A stretch of 64,000 bases of DNA from Volutella citrinella (GCA_034401135.1 JAWZSP010000002.1:3224001-3288000); one strand, 5' to 3'; positions 1 through 12,054 are shown, counted from the first letter of the stretch. Notes: generated from the sequence alone by a model not told the origin. Numbers and translations are program-made.

Positions 1-985
1 ACTTGGCAAAAGTTCTTGGCTTCACCACAAAAGTTCGCAGGCAGCCAGGCACGATCCCTTGAAGAAGGCCCGGGCCATGGCGTTGAACATAAGCATCCCT
101 TCCCGTCCCCCCCGAACCCGAACCCTAGCATCGGCACAAGAGCCAATATTTGTGCCTCGTGACGCCTGTTCTATGAACTGATGTCGTCAGGCAACCCGGA
201 CTTCTTTGCATGCGGCTCCCACTCATAGATTTTTGCAATTCAATCCCTGACAATGCGGCCCTTTTCGGGCTTTATATCATGTCACGTTGCATTCATAGGT
301 ACCGTCGCGCTTATGCCCTTATTTTGGTGTCTTGTCCGTGTCGTTGGTCATGACAACTTTGGTATCATTTATTCGCTGCGCTTCTCGTCATCTCAAATCT
401 CAGAGACCACGATAGCGCTATTGACTTGTCTTATACAGCAACCGTACAGATATGGATCTGACCAAGGCGGCCACGCCCCTCCTATCCTCCAAAATACTCC
501 TGTCCGTTTTTCTGATCCTTCCACCCTTTTGCCCGTCCGGCTCCAGCCTCTATGCCCCCTCCATCCATACTTTTGTAAATATACACGGCCATTAAGTAGT
601 AATGATGCCACAAAATCCGAGCTCCCAGCCAAGAACCTTTTTTTTAAAACCCCCTTTACTGATTCCATGAGCCACTCGTCGGTCGGGGGGGATTAGATGC
701 AGATGCAGCGCGCAAAGCAGCGAAATGGGAAAACGAACAATCATGACTCCGGCTCCGACTCCAATCCGCCCAAAGGGAAAGCCAACTCCACACCATCCTG
801 TTCTTGGGGCCTGAACCCCTCCTTCAATGTCCGTAATGTTATAAAATTCTTCAGGAGGCTCAGGTCCGCAGAGATCTTCCGTCACCCTTGGACCCTTGCT
901 TCCTGGTTAACTTGGAGATACCAGCCAAAGGCTGGGATGCAGCTCGTCAACAGACGTCTCCGCTCGCTGCAAGCGAGTGAGGTGC
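1..985. other. intergenic, no gene seen
   Basis: No reading frame here has splice sites, codon use or a motif that I can support. Short open frames overlap on both strands and look random. The right part is the 3' flank of the G3BP-like gene that ends at 986. Confidence 0.5.
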
Positions 986-2741
986 TTAAGCATTGGTGGC
1001 CTGGGGACCGCCACGGCCTCGAGCAGCGCCACCTCGGCCACGGTTCTGTCCGGAGAAGTTACCTCGGGAACCCTGGCTTCCGGAGCGACCGCCTTCGAAA
1101 CCTCCACGGCCACGGCCAGCAGCGCCGCCACGGCCACCGTAGCTGCTACCGCCATAGGCGTTGGCCTTGGGTCGGCGGGGCTCGACCACAATGCTCTCTC
1201 CGTTCACGACATGAGGGTTGGCAGCAACGGCGGCCTGGTAGCCCTCAGTAGTCTTGTACTCAACAAAAGCGCAGTTCTGAACCAAGTTAGCCGGGTTCAA
1301 CGGAGCCAGTGAGCGGGAAACTTACCTTCTGGCGGTTGATATCGAAGTAGGTCAGCTCGCCGTGAGCAGCCAGGGCATTGCGGAGCTCGGATTCCTGAAC
1401 CTTCTCGGTGACGTACTTGACGTAACCAAGAGTGCCCTCCTTCTCCGTAGCGGTGTTGGGAGTGGGCTGGGGACGGTTCTGTCGCTTGGAATCGCCACCA
1501 GCGGTTTGCCAGCCAGCAGCTTCCTTGGCAGGGGCCTCGGCAGCGGGGGCGGGAGCAGAGGCAGGAGCAGGAGCAGAAGTGGGAGCGGGCTGAGAAGCAG
1601 GGGCAGCAGCGGCGGGAGCAGGAGCCCGAGGTTGGCTGGAAGCCGGAGGAGTACTGGTCTTGGGAAGAGGAACAACAGGCTTGGGGCCGGCGGCGGCGGC
1701 AGCACGGCTGGCCCAAGTCATGGGCTTGGGAGGAGCGGCAGGCTCAACAACAGCGGGAGCAACAGGTGCGTTGCTCTTGGCGACAGGAGTGGGAGTGGGG
1801 TCCTTGGGCTTCTCAGGCTCCTTGGCGTCCTCCTCAGCAAGCTCCTTGGCGGTGGTCTCGGGGTCGACAGCAGCGTCGACCTTGGGCTCAGAGGCCTTGG
1901 TCTCCTCGGTCGTGGCGGTACTGCCGTTGAGGGCAACGCCGTCCTTGGCAGACGAAGATACCTCCTCCAGCTTCTGGTCGACGGCGGTGGGGTCAAGGGT
2001 GACAGTCTCCTCCTTGGATTCCTCAACTGACTTCACGGCCTCGGGCTCGGCGGAAACAGGTTCCTCAACCTCAGGTTCCTCCTCAACCTCCTCGGCCTCC
2101 TCGGCATCCCCTGCAGCAGCAGACTCGTCATCTGTGTCCTCATCGATGTATCGGAAGATGTCATTGAGCACGAAGTAGCCGGATGGTTGTTGGGCGAGCA
2201 CAAAGGTCTGAACGAACTTCTTGGGCTCACCGGCGTTGTTGGAGGTCTCGCCAATAACTTGGATGACGATGTTGTCGAAGGATGCCTGGGAGTCAACGTT
2301 GGACACTCGGACCTTGCAGTCCTGGAACTCCAGAGACTTGATGCGCTCCTGGATAGTCTATGGATAATTGGTTAGGAGCAAGCACGCAGAGAGTATAATA
2401 CGGATCACGAACCTGTCGGCCAACAGAAACGTTGGCAACCTCTGCCTCCTTACCATAAACGAACTGCGAGTTCTTGCCGTAGAAGAGCTGAATACCGAGT
2501 CAGCAAAGCGAACATGGTATATTTATTCAAGTTCGATGCATCTTACATGAAGTTTCTCAGGAGACTTGCTAAGAGTGGTGTAGTACTGCTCGACAAAGAA
2601 CCAGCCAACCTGATCCTTGGAAAGGTCGTTGTTGTTGGCGGCGGCTGCAGGGGCAGCGTCGGCAGCGGGGGCTACGTGTCTTTGGGTCAGCATGGTCCGG
2701 GGGGAGGGTGTTTTGGATTTTTGGTTACCGTTGGAGGCCAT
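986..2741 (-). CDS. G3BP-like NTF2 and RRM domain RNA-binding protein
   Basis: This is a cytoplasmic RNA-binding protein of the G3BP/Nxt3/Bre5 family. Family members assemble stress granules and act as a cofactor of the Ubp3/USP10 deubiquitinase. Four exons (2547-2741, 2413-2487, 1326-2357, 986-1276) give 530 residues. An NTF2-like fold spans about residues 42-160, with VGWFFVEQYYTTLSKSPEKLH at its start and ending near FRYIDEDTD. An acidic region (165-250) and a Pro/Ala linker follow. An RRM spans about 398-470 (LGYVKYV as RNP2, CAFVEYK as RNP1), and an RGG-like tail ends the protein. The ATG at 2741 is the first in frame. The second intron has the weak donor GTTCGT. The domain order is what the family shows; the Ubp3 link is inferred from homology. 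Confidence 0.9.
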
Positions 2742-4397
2742 GGTATATGTAGGGTTCTATATGATCTATGGCGCGAAGGAGGGGAGGTCGAGAGGGAATA
2801 ATCGAGCAAACGGCGCAGGCGCAGTTAACGACGAGGTCGCGGGAGCAGGCTAATGGCGAGGAAAGGGTATTAAGGCGAAAAGGCCGCGACGATGACAGAG
2901 CACTCGGTATTCGTGAATCGATGAAAGCAACAGGGGATGCTCCGGGGGTTTGCCGGTGACAAGCGGCGGATGACGATGGGATGAGGTTGGCGAAGTGCGG
3001 AGTGGGAGGGGTGGCGAGACGTAGAAGCTCGAGGAATATGGAAAGGTGGGACGTCGAAGGAGGGAAACCAGAGACGAAGAAGTCGGAGCGACGGAATATC
3101 GGAGCCGCGGGAGAGGATGAAGATGGGGAGTAGGCGGAGGAGAGAAGAGGAGAGAGAACAAAGGCGGTTGGTTGCGCGCGGTCTCAGGGAGAGATGTGGT
3201 GGATGGTTTGTGGCCTAGGGAAGTCGGGCAGTGTGAAGGGCAAAAAAATAACACACAAAGACCTCTTCGCAAACCGGGGCTTGGTCCGTGCGCACTACGG
3301 CGATCGGAACGGAGGTCAACCAGGTTTTCCCGAAACCTCCAGATGGGTTCGGACACCCTTATGGCTAATGGCAGTGGATGCAAAGTATAAAACTGTTCAT
3401 GAGACGGAGCTGCGTGATGCAGTTTGAAAAATTAAAATAAAAAAAAATTAAAAAGCGATGGGCTTCGCTTCTTATCGCTGGTAGGGTTTCTCTATAGGGC
3501 GAGCCATCTGTGTGTTACTCATGTACGTGATTAGTCCCCTCCTCTCCTACAGGCTACAGGACGACTGGGGCTAGCCGTCCAGGATGTGTCCGGTTCCATT
3601 GGAGGAAGACCGGACGAAAGCCACGACAGTAGCCTGCAAGACCATCGTCATCGTGACTGGCAAAATCTGGAATCTTCTCTGTCAAGGTCCCGTCGCGCTC
3701 GAGTCTTTAGAGAATCCAACACTACGATGTTGGGTTGAGCATCAGTGGCTATAATAGCATGCCTGTCATTGGCCTTCGCCCGAGTCTTCGCTACATTGTC
3801 TCGTGACCGTGCACCAGGAACCATACACCTGGAAACGATCGCCAAAAACAGTTAAGCTAGCCAACCCCGAACTTGGGGAAGAATGAAAAAAATCCATGGA
3901 CACCGTCTCGCATTTGCCGGGAGTCGATGGGCAACGGGGCTGGTGATGAAGAAATTCAGTGGACCGGATTTGGGCTTTCATCAACTGGCTGATAACGCTG
4001 GTTGACATCACCCAGCCCACAATGTCTCACCTTCGGTGAGCTGAGCCACGGGGACTGGACCGCCCTCGGTGAGCGACCGCCAAACTGCGGGGTCCCACCT
4101 GCCATGAATTTTTTGGCCAGGCCTGAAATTTTTCCACAATCTTATCAGTAGCTCGGCACCGCCTCGACGAAACATTGTTGTCGTTGTCGCCGTTCTCTTC
4201 CCTCCCTCCATCCCAACAAGGCCCGCAAATTTTCCCGGGTTTCTTCTGAAAAAAGAGCTGGGGATTCGGGTTCAATTCAATCGGGATTATCCAATTTTCC
4301 AGCATCGCCTGGATCCAGATAAGGCACTGCCGACCTGGCGAACTAACATTCTTTTTTTCTCTCCTCCCTCGAATCACCACCACCAAAACCGCCCAAC
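2742..4397. other. intergenic between divergent genes
   Basis: This is a shared upstream region for the G3BP-like gene (leftward) and MRT4 (rightward). It contains an A-rich run near 3425-3455 and a pyrimidine-rich stretch just before 4398 that fits an MRT4 leader. No credible coding exon or RNA gene was found. Confidence 0.5.
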
Positions 4398-5253
4398 ATG
4401 CCCAAGTCCAAGCGCGCCAAGGTCGTCCACCTGTCCCAGGTCTCCAAGAAGACCCGCGAACACAAGGACAAGCTGTTCGAGAATATCCGCGAGACAGTTC
4501 CCGACTACCAGCATGTCTTCGTCTTCAATGTCGACAACATGCGCAACAGCTACCTCAAGGAGGTGAGGCGCGAGCTGTCGGACAGCCGGTATGTCGCCAT
4601 TTCCTCCTTCACCTTGCTAGTTTGAGGCATTGTTGGACTAACAGCGCCCCGTTGTAGAGTCTTCTTCGGCAAGACCAAGCTTATGGCCAAGGCCCTCGGC
4701 CAGACCGCCGACGACGCCATCGCCCCCGGCATCGAGGGTCTCTCGCGCCACCTCAATGGCACTGTCGGCCTCATTCTGACCAACCGCCCCGCTGCCGAGA
4801 TCCTATCCTACTTCGACAACCTTGCGCCTGTTGACTTTGCCCGCGCTGGTGTCGTCGCTTCCCGCGACTTCTCTATCCCCACCGGTGTGGTCTATGCCAC
4901 CGCTGGCGAGGTCCCGGCTGAGCACGATGTGCCTCTGGAGCACTCCATCGAGCCCGAGCTCCGCCGTCTCGGCGTCCCAACTCGCATGGTCAAGGGCCGC
5001 GTCGTCCTCGGTGACGAGTCCGGTCAGGGCCCGGAACATGTTGTCTGCAAGGAGGGTGATGTCCTCGATTCCCGACAAACCCGCCTGCTCAAGCTCTTTG
5101 GCGTGTGCCTCAGTGAATTCAAGGTCAAGGTGCTGGCGTAAGTATTATAACATGTTGTGCAGCAATCTGGCTCTGTGCTGACTTGGTGATGATAGATACT
5201 GGAGCGCTGCTGATTCCGAGGTGACGGTGGTCAACGCCATGGACGAATCGTAA
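4398..5253 (+). CDS. MRT4: Ribosome assembly factor Mrt4
   Basis: Mrt4 is a nucleolar paralogue of ribosomal stalk protein P0. It holds the stalk site on pre-60S particles and is later exchanged for P0. Exons 4398-4588, 4658-5137 and 5196-5253 encode 242 residues, close to the 236 of yeast Mrt4. The N-terminus [19 protein letters not shown], the basic patch and the L10/P0-like core ([14 protein letters not shown], about 64-75) are diagnostic. The acidic P-protein tail of P0 is absent, as expected. Intron 1 (4589-4657) joins SDSR to VFFGK and intron 2 (5138-5195) joins VLA to YWS, both keeping frame. URB2, at 33.6 kb, acts in the same 60S pathway, but the two are not neighbours. Confidence 0.95.
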
Positions 5254-6065
5254 AAGACAAAAGGAAATAAAATCAAACGACAAAAAGGAAGGGGAGAAGA
5301 AGACAAATGCGACCACTTTCGGCATTTGGTGGTAGTTTGGACTCATATGTTCTGTTGATATGACTTGATACCAGCATGAAATTTTTTGGGATCTCGGCGT
5401 TGAGGGCCATGGGATACATACGGTGGGCAACAATGTTGGCTAGACGCTCGCCCCCGGATGGCAAAAGATGAAAATTACACGGACAAGAAGTCGCCATGCA
5501 CAATTTGCGACACAGGGTCGATTTCCGCTTTCTTAGGCTCTCTTCTTTTTGCTTTAAAATAAAACTACAACTGTGACAGGACGCAGCTCGAAATAAGGAA
5601 TACATGTAGCTAGGCCCTCCTAGTCACAGGGCCAGCTTGGGATATGAAACGCGTCAGTAGGTCATGGAGTGCTTACCTCTCTGACCCTACCTGGAAAAAC
5701 AAGCAGCAGCAATACTCTCGTTTGTGCCGCAGCTAAGGTGCCAACCTGCCGCGCCCCCTCCCATACCCATATCAATACATGAGACAATAATATCATTACC
5801 TTCCGCCAAACTCCGTTCCCCGGCCCCCCTGGACGAGGAGCCTCCTTTTAGATCGGCTGCGACTCTGGTTATCAACAACTGCCTAAGCTTTTCCTGTGAT
5901 ATTGCAGCACAGGGAGAATAAGTTAGGAGACTACGGCCGACAGGAGGAGTGGCCATCAACTTTTGGAGGAGTCGTGCTTGTCGTTCCGGCCTACCCAGCA
6001 CGGCATGCCTGATGGAACGATTGATGAGAGAGGTCCTAGTCGGCCGGGGCATTTCGGGGGGCTTC
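5254..6065. other. intergenic, convergent 3' flanks
   Basis: The gap lies between the stop of MRT4 and the stop of U1-70K. It should hold both 3' UTRs. I see no further gene. Confidence 0.55.
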
Positions 6066-7708
6066 TTAGTAGCGGCGCAGTTTGCGTGGATCCTCGTAGC
6101 CGCCGCCTTCGTAGCCACGTTTTCGACCACCGTCGTCTTCGCGCGGCCTGTCGAAGTCTCGGTCACGATACCCACCATCTCGACCACCGTCTCGACCACC
6201 GTCTCGGCCTCCATCTCGACCTCCATCACGGCCACCATCCCGGCCGCCTTCCCGTCGCCCAATAGGCTCCATGTTGCTTCCGGTACGTCGGTTCTCGCGA
6301 TCTCCGTAGCGTCCGCCACCGTCACGGAAGCCGCCGCTGCCATGCCTGTCATCGAATGAGCGGCCGCCACGCGAATCAAACCCACCAGGGCCGCGATCGC
6401 CGCGGTCACGGTCTCCTCCGCGGTCACGGTCTCCTCCGCGGTCACGGTCTCCTCCGCGGTCACGGTCTCCTCGGTCACCACGGTCGCCGCGATCGCCGAA
6501 GCCGTTTCTCCTATCGAAGCCAGGGCCAGATGGTGCGCCGCTCGGAGCACCGTATCCGTTTCGGTCACCTCGGGGTCCTCCAAAGTCGCCGCCACGGAAA
6601 CCACCACCCCGTCCGCCATAGCCGCCTCGGAAGCCGCCGCGGCCACGGCCACCATCAAAGCCTCTGGGTCCTCCGCGGAACCCACCTCCAAAGCCGCCGG
6701 GACCGGTAGGTCGAGAGGGCATGGAACGAGTGTAGCCTCGGCCTCCCAGACCACCGCCTAGGCGCCTCGGTTTCCATCCCTTGACGGTTCTTCCTCGCTC
6801 GACGTCTACCTTGATACGTCGATCCTTGATGCGAACTCCATCGCAAGAATCAAGGGCAGCTACTCGGGGTACGCCACGTGGCGCGGGTGTCAGTAAGTCT
6901 TACCATGAATATACCTCGGAAGCCGGATGTACTGGACAAAAGAAAGGGACATTGAATGGAGACGGGCAAGCTTGAGGGCCCTGTTGCGTCTCATAGCATA
7001 CTTCCAGGAGAAGGGCAAGCCCTGAGGGCCTCATCTCGTAGGGTACATCCAAGGGAGGAAAAAAGGTGTCCGGCTAGAGGGGGAGAATGGGTTTAGGTTT
7101 ACCTCTCATGTCTTTCTCGCGCTCGAAGACGACGAATGCATATCCGCGATGGGGCTTCTTCTTCTTGTTAGGCTTCTCATGAGCATGGGTATCGGTGATG
7201 ATCCGGATCTAAGAGTGGGATTAGTCAATGAATCGAATCATGAAGATGGCTGATGGACATACACGCTCGATGGCACCGAATCGTCCAAACTCCTTCTCCA
7301 GATCACGCTCATCGGCATCGTAGCTCAGTCGCGCCACAATTAGAGTCTTGAAAGCGTCACCTCGAACGTTGGGGTCTTCATTGGGCTTATCTAGCTTAGG
7401 AGTCAGTATCATGTCGGTAATCATCAGCAACAGCGATTCGGCATACATCCGTTGGGCCCCTCGGTCAGGAGCTGTTCCACTGCAGCCTTCTTCTCCAGCT
7501 TCTTCCGGTCGCGCATCTGAAGCCAGCTCTCGGTGGCATTGTAGACGTCCGTCTCCTTGTACTTTTGCAGCTCGGGAAGGAATGCCGCGACGCCGGTGAT
7601 GGGCGCCGTCTTGCGGCTCTGAGGCGCGTGGTCCGGAGGTTCTACCCATCGCAGAGGAGGGCGCGCCGCGAACAGGGCGAGAAGGTTGGGGGGGAGTTTG
7701 TCGGTCAT
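6066..7708 (-). CDS. SNP1: U1 small nuclear ribonucleoprotein 70 kDa (U1-70K)
   Basis: This is a component of the U1 snRNP. It binds stem-loop I of U1 snRNA and helps define 5' splice sites. Exons 7447-7708, 7263-7390, 7103-7208 and 6066-6859 give 429 residues. The N-terminus [21 protein letters not shown] is the family signature. The RRM follows at about 100-185, with RNP2 LIVARL and RNP1 RGYAFVVF. A conserved basic stretch ([18 protein letters not shown]) comes next. The tail of about 200 residues is Arg/Gly/Asp-rich (RDRGGD and RDGG repeats) rather than Arg/Ser-rich. Intron 3 (6860-7102) is 243 nt, about four times the size of its neighbours. The start codon is 333 bp from mL43, which is transcribed the other way. 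Confidence 0.93.
6403..6474 (-). repeat. Four tandem 18-bp units in the U1-70K tail
   Basis: Unit CGGTCACGGTCTCCTCCG starts at 6403, 6421, 6439 and 6457, with one mismatch in the last copy. On the coding strand it encodes repeated Arg-Gly-Gly-Asp-Arg-Asp. An 18-bp unit keeps the reading frame, so copy number can change without breaking the protein. Confidence 0.9.
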
Positions 7709-8041
7709 CGCGCGTGTATCCGGTGTCGCGCTCCGAGAATAAATAGAGGCCAAGGAGTGGAAGAATAAAACAAGCGCGACTGTGCCGACAAACGGCAATG
7801 GGGTTTGACAAGAAAGGAAACCTGCCAGGCTGCGGACCTGAGGTTGTCGCGGTGGCACGAAATTACCAGGCGCCAATGGTCCCTCATTGCAATTTTGCCG
7901 GTATTTTGCCGCCGCACTAGACCAGTTTGAGCCACCCTGCACGAGAGCTGATTTTCTGAGGCATCGTTTTCGCGACATGCAACCACTGTTCCCTCGAACC
8001 TGTCAGGTCATGATCACACCCATTGCCGCGACAGCACAAAG
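7709..8041. promoter_or_regulatory. Bidirectional promoter, U1-70K / mL43
   Basis: The two start codons are 333 bp apart and point away from each other, so both core promoters must lie here. No clear TATA element was seen. Shared control is inferred from geometry only. Confidence 0.5.
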
Positions 8042-8567
8042 ATGACAATCAAGGCGATAAGAGCAGTGTCTACCGGCAAGGTACGTCTCGTATACGCCAA
8101 GCCCCCCAGTTGACCTCCGTTGGCTAACCTACTGATGCTAGAATGGCGTCGGCTCTTTCATTCTGCAATGCAAGCGGCTGGACTTCCATTACTGCGATTG
8201 GGCAGGAAGCTCCAAGGGCATGAAGTATGTGCAATCCTTCTCACTCTCCTCAATCGAGGGCTAACAATCCAATAGTGGCTTCATCAAGTCCCTCCTCCCC
8301 AAGTTCGCCGCCGCCAATCACCAGATCGAATTCACCGTGTCACCACGTCCCGGCAAGCACCCCGTCGTCACCGGTCACTACATCAACGGCCTAACGAAGC
8401 CCATCTGCGTGCGGAACCTTTCGCCCTACGAGATCCTGCAAAAGGTCGAGCTGCTCCGCGATGCCAGCGGAGAGAAGCTTAAGCGCACCAACAAGGCCGT
8501 CACAAGCAGCAAGCCCAGTGTGCGAGGCATCTGGTCCCCTTACCACGGCAAGGGAATGGTTGTATGA
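8042..8567 (+). CDS. MRPL51: Mitochondrial large-subunit ribosomal protein mL43
   Basis: This is a structural protein of the mitochondrial 54S/large ribosomal subunit, with a thioredoxin-like L51/S25/CI-B8 fold. Three exons (8042-8080, 8142-8224, 8276-8567) encode 137 residues, about the size of yeast Mrpl51. Key stretches are the N-terminal basic start (MTIKAIRAVSTGKNGVGSF), RLDFHYCDWAGSSKGMN and the C-terminal NLSPYEILQKVELLRD. No separate cleavable presequence is obvious. The first ATG lies directly upstream of the conserved block. Intron 1 (8081-8141) joins K to NGVG and intron 2 (8225-8275) joins MN to GFIK, both in frame. Confidence 0.93.
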
Positions 8568-8941
8568 CGGAGGCAGAGATGGTTCGGATTCCGTGTACGT
8601 ATATATGTATCAAAAACTAGGGCATTGGACACAACATTGGGTTGCGAGGTGTACGATTTAGCGGCAAGAAACTCGAAACAACGCATCAGCACATTTGATT
8701 TATCGAAAGCAATAAATAAATATCCTCACACTTTACGTGTCTACGTTTTCATCTGGCAGGTTCCAAGGCATAACTACGAGACCTAAGTAGTAGTAACTGG
8801 TTGGGTATACTATTTTTTTTATTTTCATTCGTCATTTTAAGGGTACATGCTTCCTGGTCCGCTCTGCATCCTTTTTGGAAGACGACGGGCTATCCAAGCA
8901 AAGTCATTTCTCCCTTTTTTTCCCCCGAGGTGATAAATCCC
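8568..8941. other. Convergent 3' flanks of mL43 and TPI
   Basis: The segment is AT-richer than the flanking genes. It contains an AATAAATAAA run at 8711-8720, a plausible polyadenylation element for mL43, and a T-rich run near 8812-8825. No gene. Confidence 0.5.
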
Positions 8942-9968
8942 TTACTTGCGGCAGTTGATGATATCGTGGACTAGAGAGGATGGTCAGCTCATTGGATCTT
9001 GCAAGGGGACGAGGATGGGAGGACATACAGGCAGGCTTGAGGGAAGCACCGCCAACAAGGAAGCCGTCGATGTCAGGCTGCTTGCTGAGCTCAGGGCTGT
9101 TCTTCTCGTTGACACTGCCGCCGTAGAGAATACGGGTCTCCTCAGCGACCTGCTCGCTAACAGTCTTGAGGAACTCGCGGATGGCGGCGTGAGTCTCCTG
9201 GGCCTGCTCGGTGGTGGCGACCTTGCCAGTGCCGATGGCCCAGATGGGCTCGTAGGCAATGACAATCTTGCTCCAGTCGGGGTTCACGGCCTTGAGAGCC
9301 TCGAGCTGGGCGGTGACGACGGCATTGGTGTTGCCGGCCTCGCGGACCTCGAGGGACTCGCCGCAGCACCAGATGACATTGAGGCCGTTGTCGGTAGCGT
9401 ACTTGGTCTTGGAAGCAACCTTCTCGTCGGTCTCGCCGAGCAGAGTGCGGCGCTCAGAGTGGCCTAGGATGGTCCAGTTGATGCCAGCGTCCTTGAGCTG
9501 GGAGACGGAAATCTCGCCAGTGTAGGCACCGCAGGGCTTGTCAAAGACGTTCTGGGCGGCAACCTCGATCTCGGGGCGGAGGGAATCGCGGACCGAGCTG
9601 AGGTAGAGGGCGGGAGGGGCGATGACGACCTCTACATTGGGATTTGTTAGCAAGATCGGGGCGGATCCGTGAGACAAGAGGAAGATGTGGTGTGGACTGG
9701 GCTGCTAGATGGGAGCCCGGGCGTACGGTGGCGACGTACCAACGGAGTTGTCGAGGACAGCGTTGTTGAGACCAGCGACGATTTCCTTGATGGAGGCAAC
9801 AGTGCCATTCCTGAAAGCGTTGGACCGGTTAGCTCGGGGTCAATCCGTCGCAATGCTGCGGCTTTTTGGTTGAGGATGAGGAGGGGAAGCGCCATGGCGG
9901 GGGAGGGGGAGGGGGAGGGGTAGGACTAACATCTTGAAGTTACCGCCGACGAAGAACTTGCGAGCCAT
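8942..9968 (-). CDS. tpiA: Triosephosphate isomerase
   Basis: This cytosolic enzyme interconverts dihydroxyacetone phosphate and glyceraldehyde 3-phosphate in glycolysis and gluconeogenesis. Exons 9931-9968, 9740-9810, 9029-9631 and 8942-8970 give 246 residues, the normal size of the (beta/alpha)8 barrel. Catalytic residues are visible: Asn10 and Lys12 in VGGNFKM, the histidine of LGHSERR, and the glutamate of AYEPIWAIGTG. The phosphate-binding loops YGGSV and GGASL are also present. The last exon is only 29 nt and encodes the end of FHDIINCRK, so it is easy to miss. The first exon is 38 nt and splits the codon for Met13. All catalytic residues are intact. Confidence 0.97.
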
Positions 9969-12054
9969 GTTGGGCAGATTGTAGTGAGATACTGGTTCGG
10001 GTGGGTTTGAAGGGATGGTAGGCAGCTGAGGATACGGGATATAGCTGGAAGATGGAGAGGAAGAGAAGAGGAAGAAGGGCTGTAGTGGTGTTGAGGCGGC
10101 CCCACGGTAGTAATAAGCTCCCCGGTCCTGGAGCAGCAGAGCGCGGGCAGCTCCCGCCTCAGACCAGGTCAGGTCATCAATGGCGCGGCTTCACTGGGCG
10201 TGCGGTGGCTACAGGCACCGCGTCGCTCCCACGCAGCCACTAGACCTAGGGGGTTCATGGAACAGACTCCAAGCCCCGCGCCTACACAGGGAGGGGTGAA
10301 CCCCGCTAACGGACTCCCGCTCTGGAAGGCTGTACCGCTGCAATGGATCCATGGCTCAGCATTTTTTACGATCAGTACGCAGCACTAGAGGCGAGTGCCT
10401 CTAGTAATTTCTTTCCCTCGTGGATCTGGTTTAAATGTGAGAGGTTTGCAAGAGGACCCCCATCTTCACCATCCATCCTAAGGTAGGCAAGGATAACCAC
10501 CACACCAGCCCGTGGCGCCCTCTGTTGGGTACCTAGTACGAAACCGCCTCACCTTTGCCCTCAACCCACCTCGTCGGTGAGGACAGGGTGTAACATGGTC
10601 CATTGCTAGCATTGTTATCGGATCACCCCCTTTCAAGGCCAAGGTCAGGCCCTCTCGGTGTAAACAACAGTGCACCCCATGCACGGCTCAGCCATCATGC
10701 GACGATTCGTACGATTCAACTCCCCCAAAGATGTTGCCATGGGCACCGGGGAATCCAATGGACGAACCAAACTACCACGGTGAATGCAGTACGCTCGCCT
10801 TGCCCTCGTTCCCAAGCTGGAAACACCGCCTACGTCTCCGTTGTTAGTCAAGTCAACAACCCCCCCATCCATGATCAGAATGCCTGACATGGGATCGAGG
10901 ACGGGGTCCCCCACTTTGAGATGCTGGACGAGATCATTTCACTTTCCTGCCACGTGCGTTGCATCGAGTTTATACACAGCTGTTGGCAGAATTCTAAGCT
11001 GCCGGGAAAGATCGGGGTCGACCGACTTCGTTTTCTCTCTCCGGGCCTCGTCTGGCCCCATCGACCCGGCCCATGAGTACTAGCAGGTCTTGTGCGATAC
11101 ACACCGTAATTGGCGGCGTCCCGCGACTTGCGTCCCGCTCGGGATGCTTCAACCGGCGGAACGATAATGTCGCGCGCAGGGTCGGCGATGTGCCGAGGGC
11201 CTTCGGGGGTGCGGTTATGCCATACACGTAACCAGCTTGTCCGCTTCGGATGCAGCAATACTTAATACCCGGCAATCGTGCATCTTTGACTGCAACCTTC
11301 ACCCTGCTTCTCCCGATCCCTCCTTGCCTCACCGCTTCCCTGTGACGCGGAGCTGAGATCAAATTTATGGTTGCCCGACTCTGGGGGACGTAGACCGTGG
11401 GAAGAATCGTGCTTCGTGGATGGGGAAAGAGAAATCACAAATGACAATGGAGCAAGCCCCCTAGGTACTGGAGAACAAGTAGTCTAACTGAATCGAATCT
11501 TTGCATCTATCTAGGTCTCAAAGGTAAAATATCAATGCATAGTGCATACCCGTCTGTATCTGCTACCCTCTGACTGGATCAAAGGTCCTTCTGTTTTGAT
11601 TCTGTTGCTCGCTTGGAGAGTATTTAGTCCGATTCCCTTCCTCGTCCTGCCCAGGGCAGTGGAGGTAATCCGGGTGCCAGTGGCTGGAGGTATTTCCCCA
11701 TTTGGCCGTCAACGGCGGTGATTGGGAGTTCATGTCCTGTCCTACGCGCCGGGTCGTGTCCTGGTTCGAATCGCCTTGGAAAGGCTAGCCATGTTCTCGC
11801 TGGCGAGCATCACGCTTCAGCCCAAAGAGCCATGGTATTGCCAACAGCCGTCGGTCATCTAGTGTCCGATCCATTTATTGCTGTGGCAGTCCAGAATTCG
11901 CCGTCCGGGGAGATTTGGCATCCTCATGTGTGCACTTGCACATCATGGAGTGGTATTCCTGGTAGCAGATTGCTTCAATCCATGTTCCTAATCAAATTGA
12001 TGGTTAGTTCCACTGGCAGATCGAATCGTTGGTGCATAGAGCTTACCAATCACT
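9969..12054. other. Gene-poor interval upstream of TPI
   Basis: The first 100 bp or so are purine/pyrimidine-biased and fit a TPI leader and promoter. The rest has only short overlapping frames on both strands without splice-supported structure. The right end is the 3' flank of the C2H2 gene. No RNA gene was found. Confidence 0.5.

Noticed and set aside
1362..2178. Gly/Ser- and Ala/Ser-rich open frames on the plus strand
   Set aside because: Antisense shadows of the G3BP-like linker, whose GC-rich Pro/Ala/Glu codons keep stops away.
5687..6754. Open frame of 355 codons on the minus strand, Val/Ala/Glu-rich
   Set aside because: It is a frame-shifted shadow of the U1-70K repeat tail. The repeats make all frames open, and the RRM-linked frame is the real one.
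11755..11785. tRNA B-box-like word GGTTCGAATCG
   Set aside because: The flanking bases do not form a T-stem and no A box or acceptor stem lies at the right distance.
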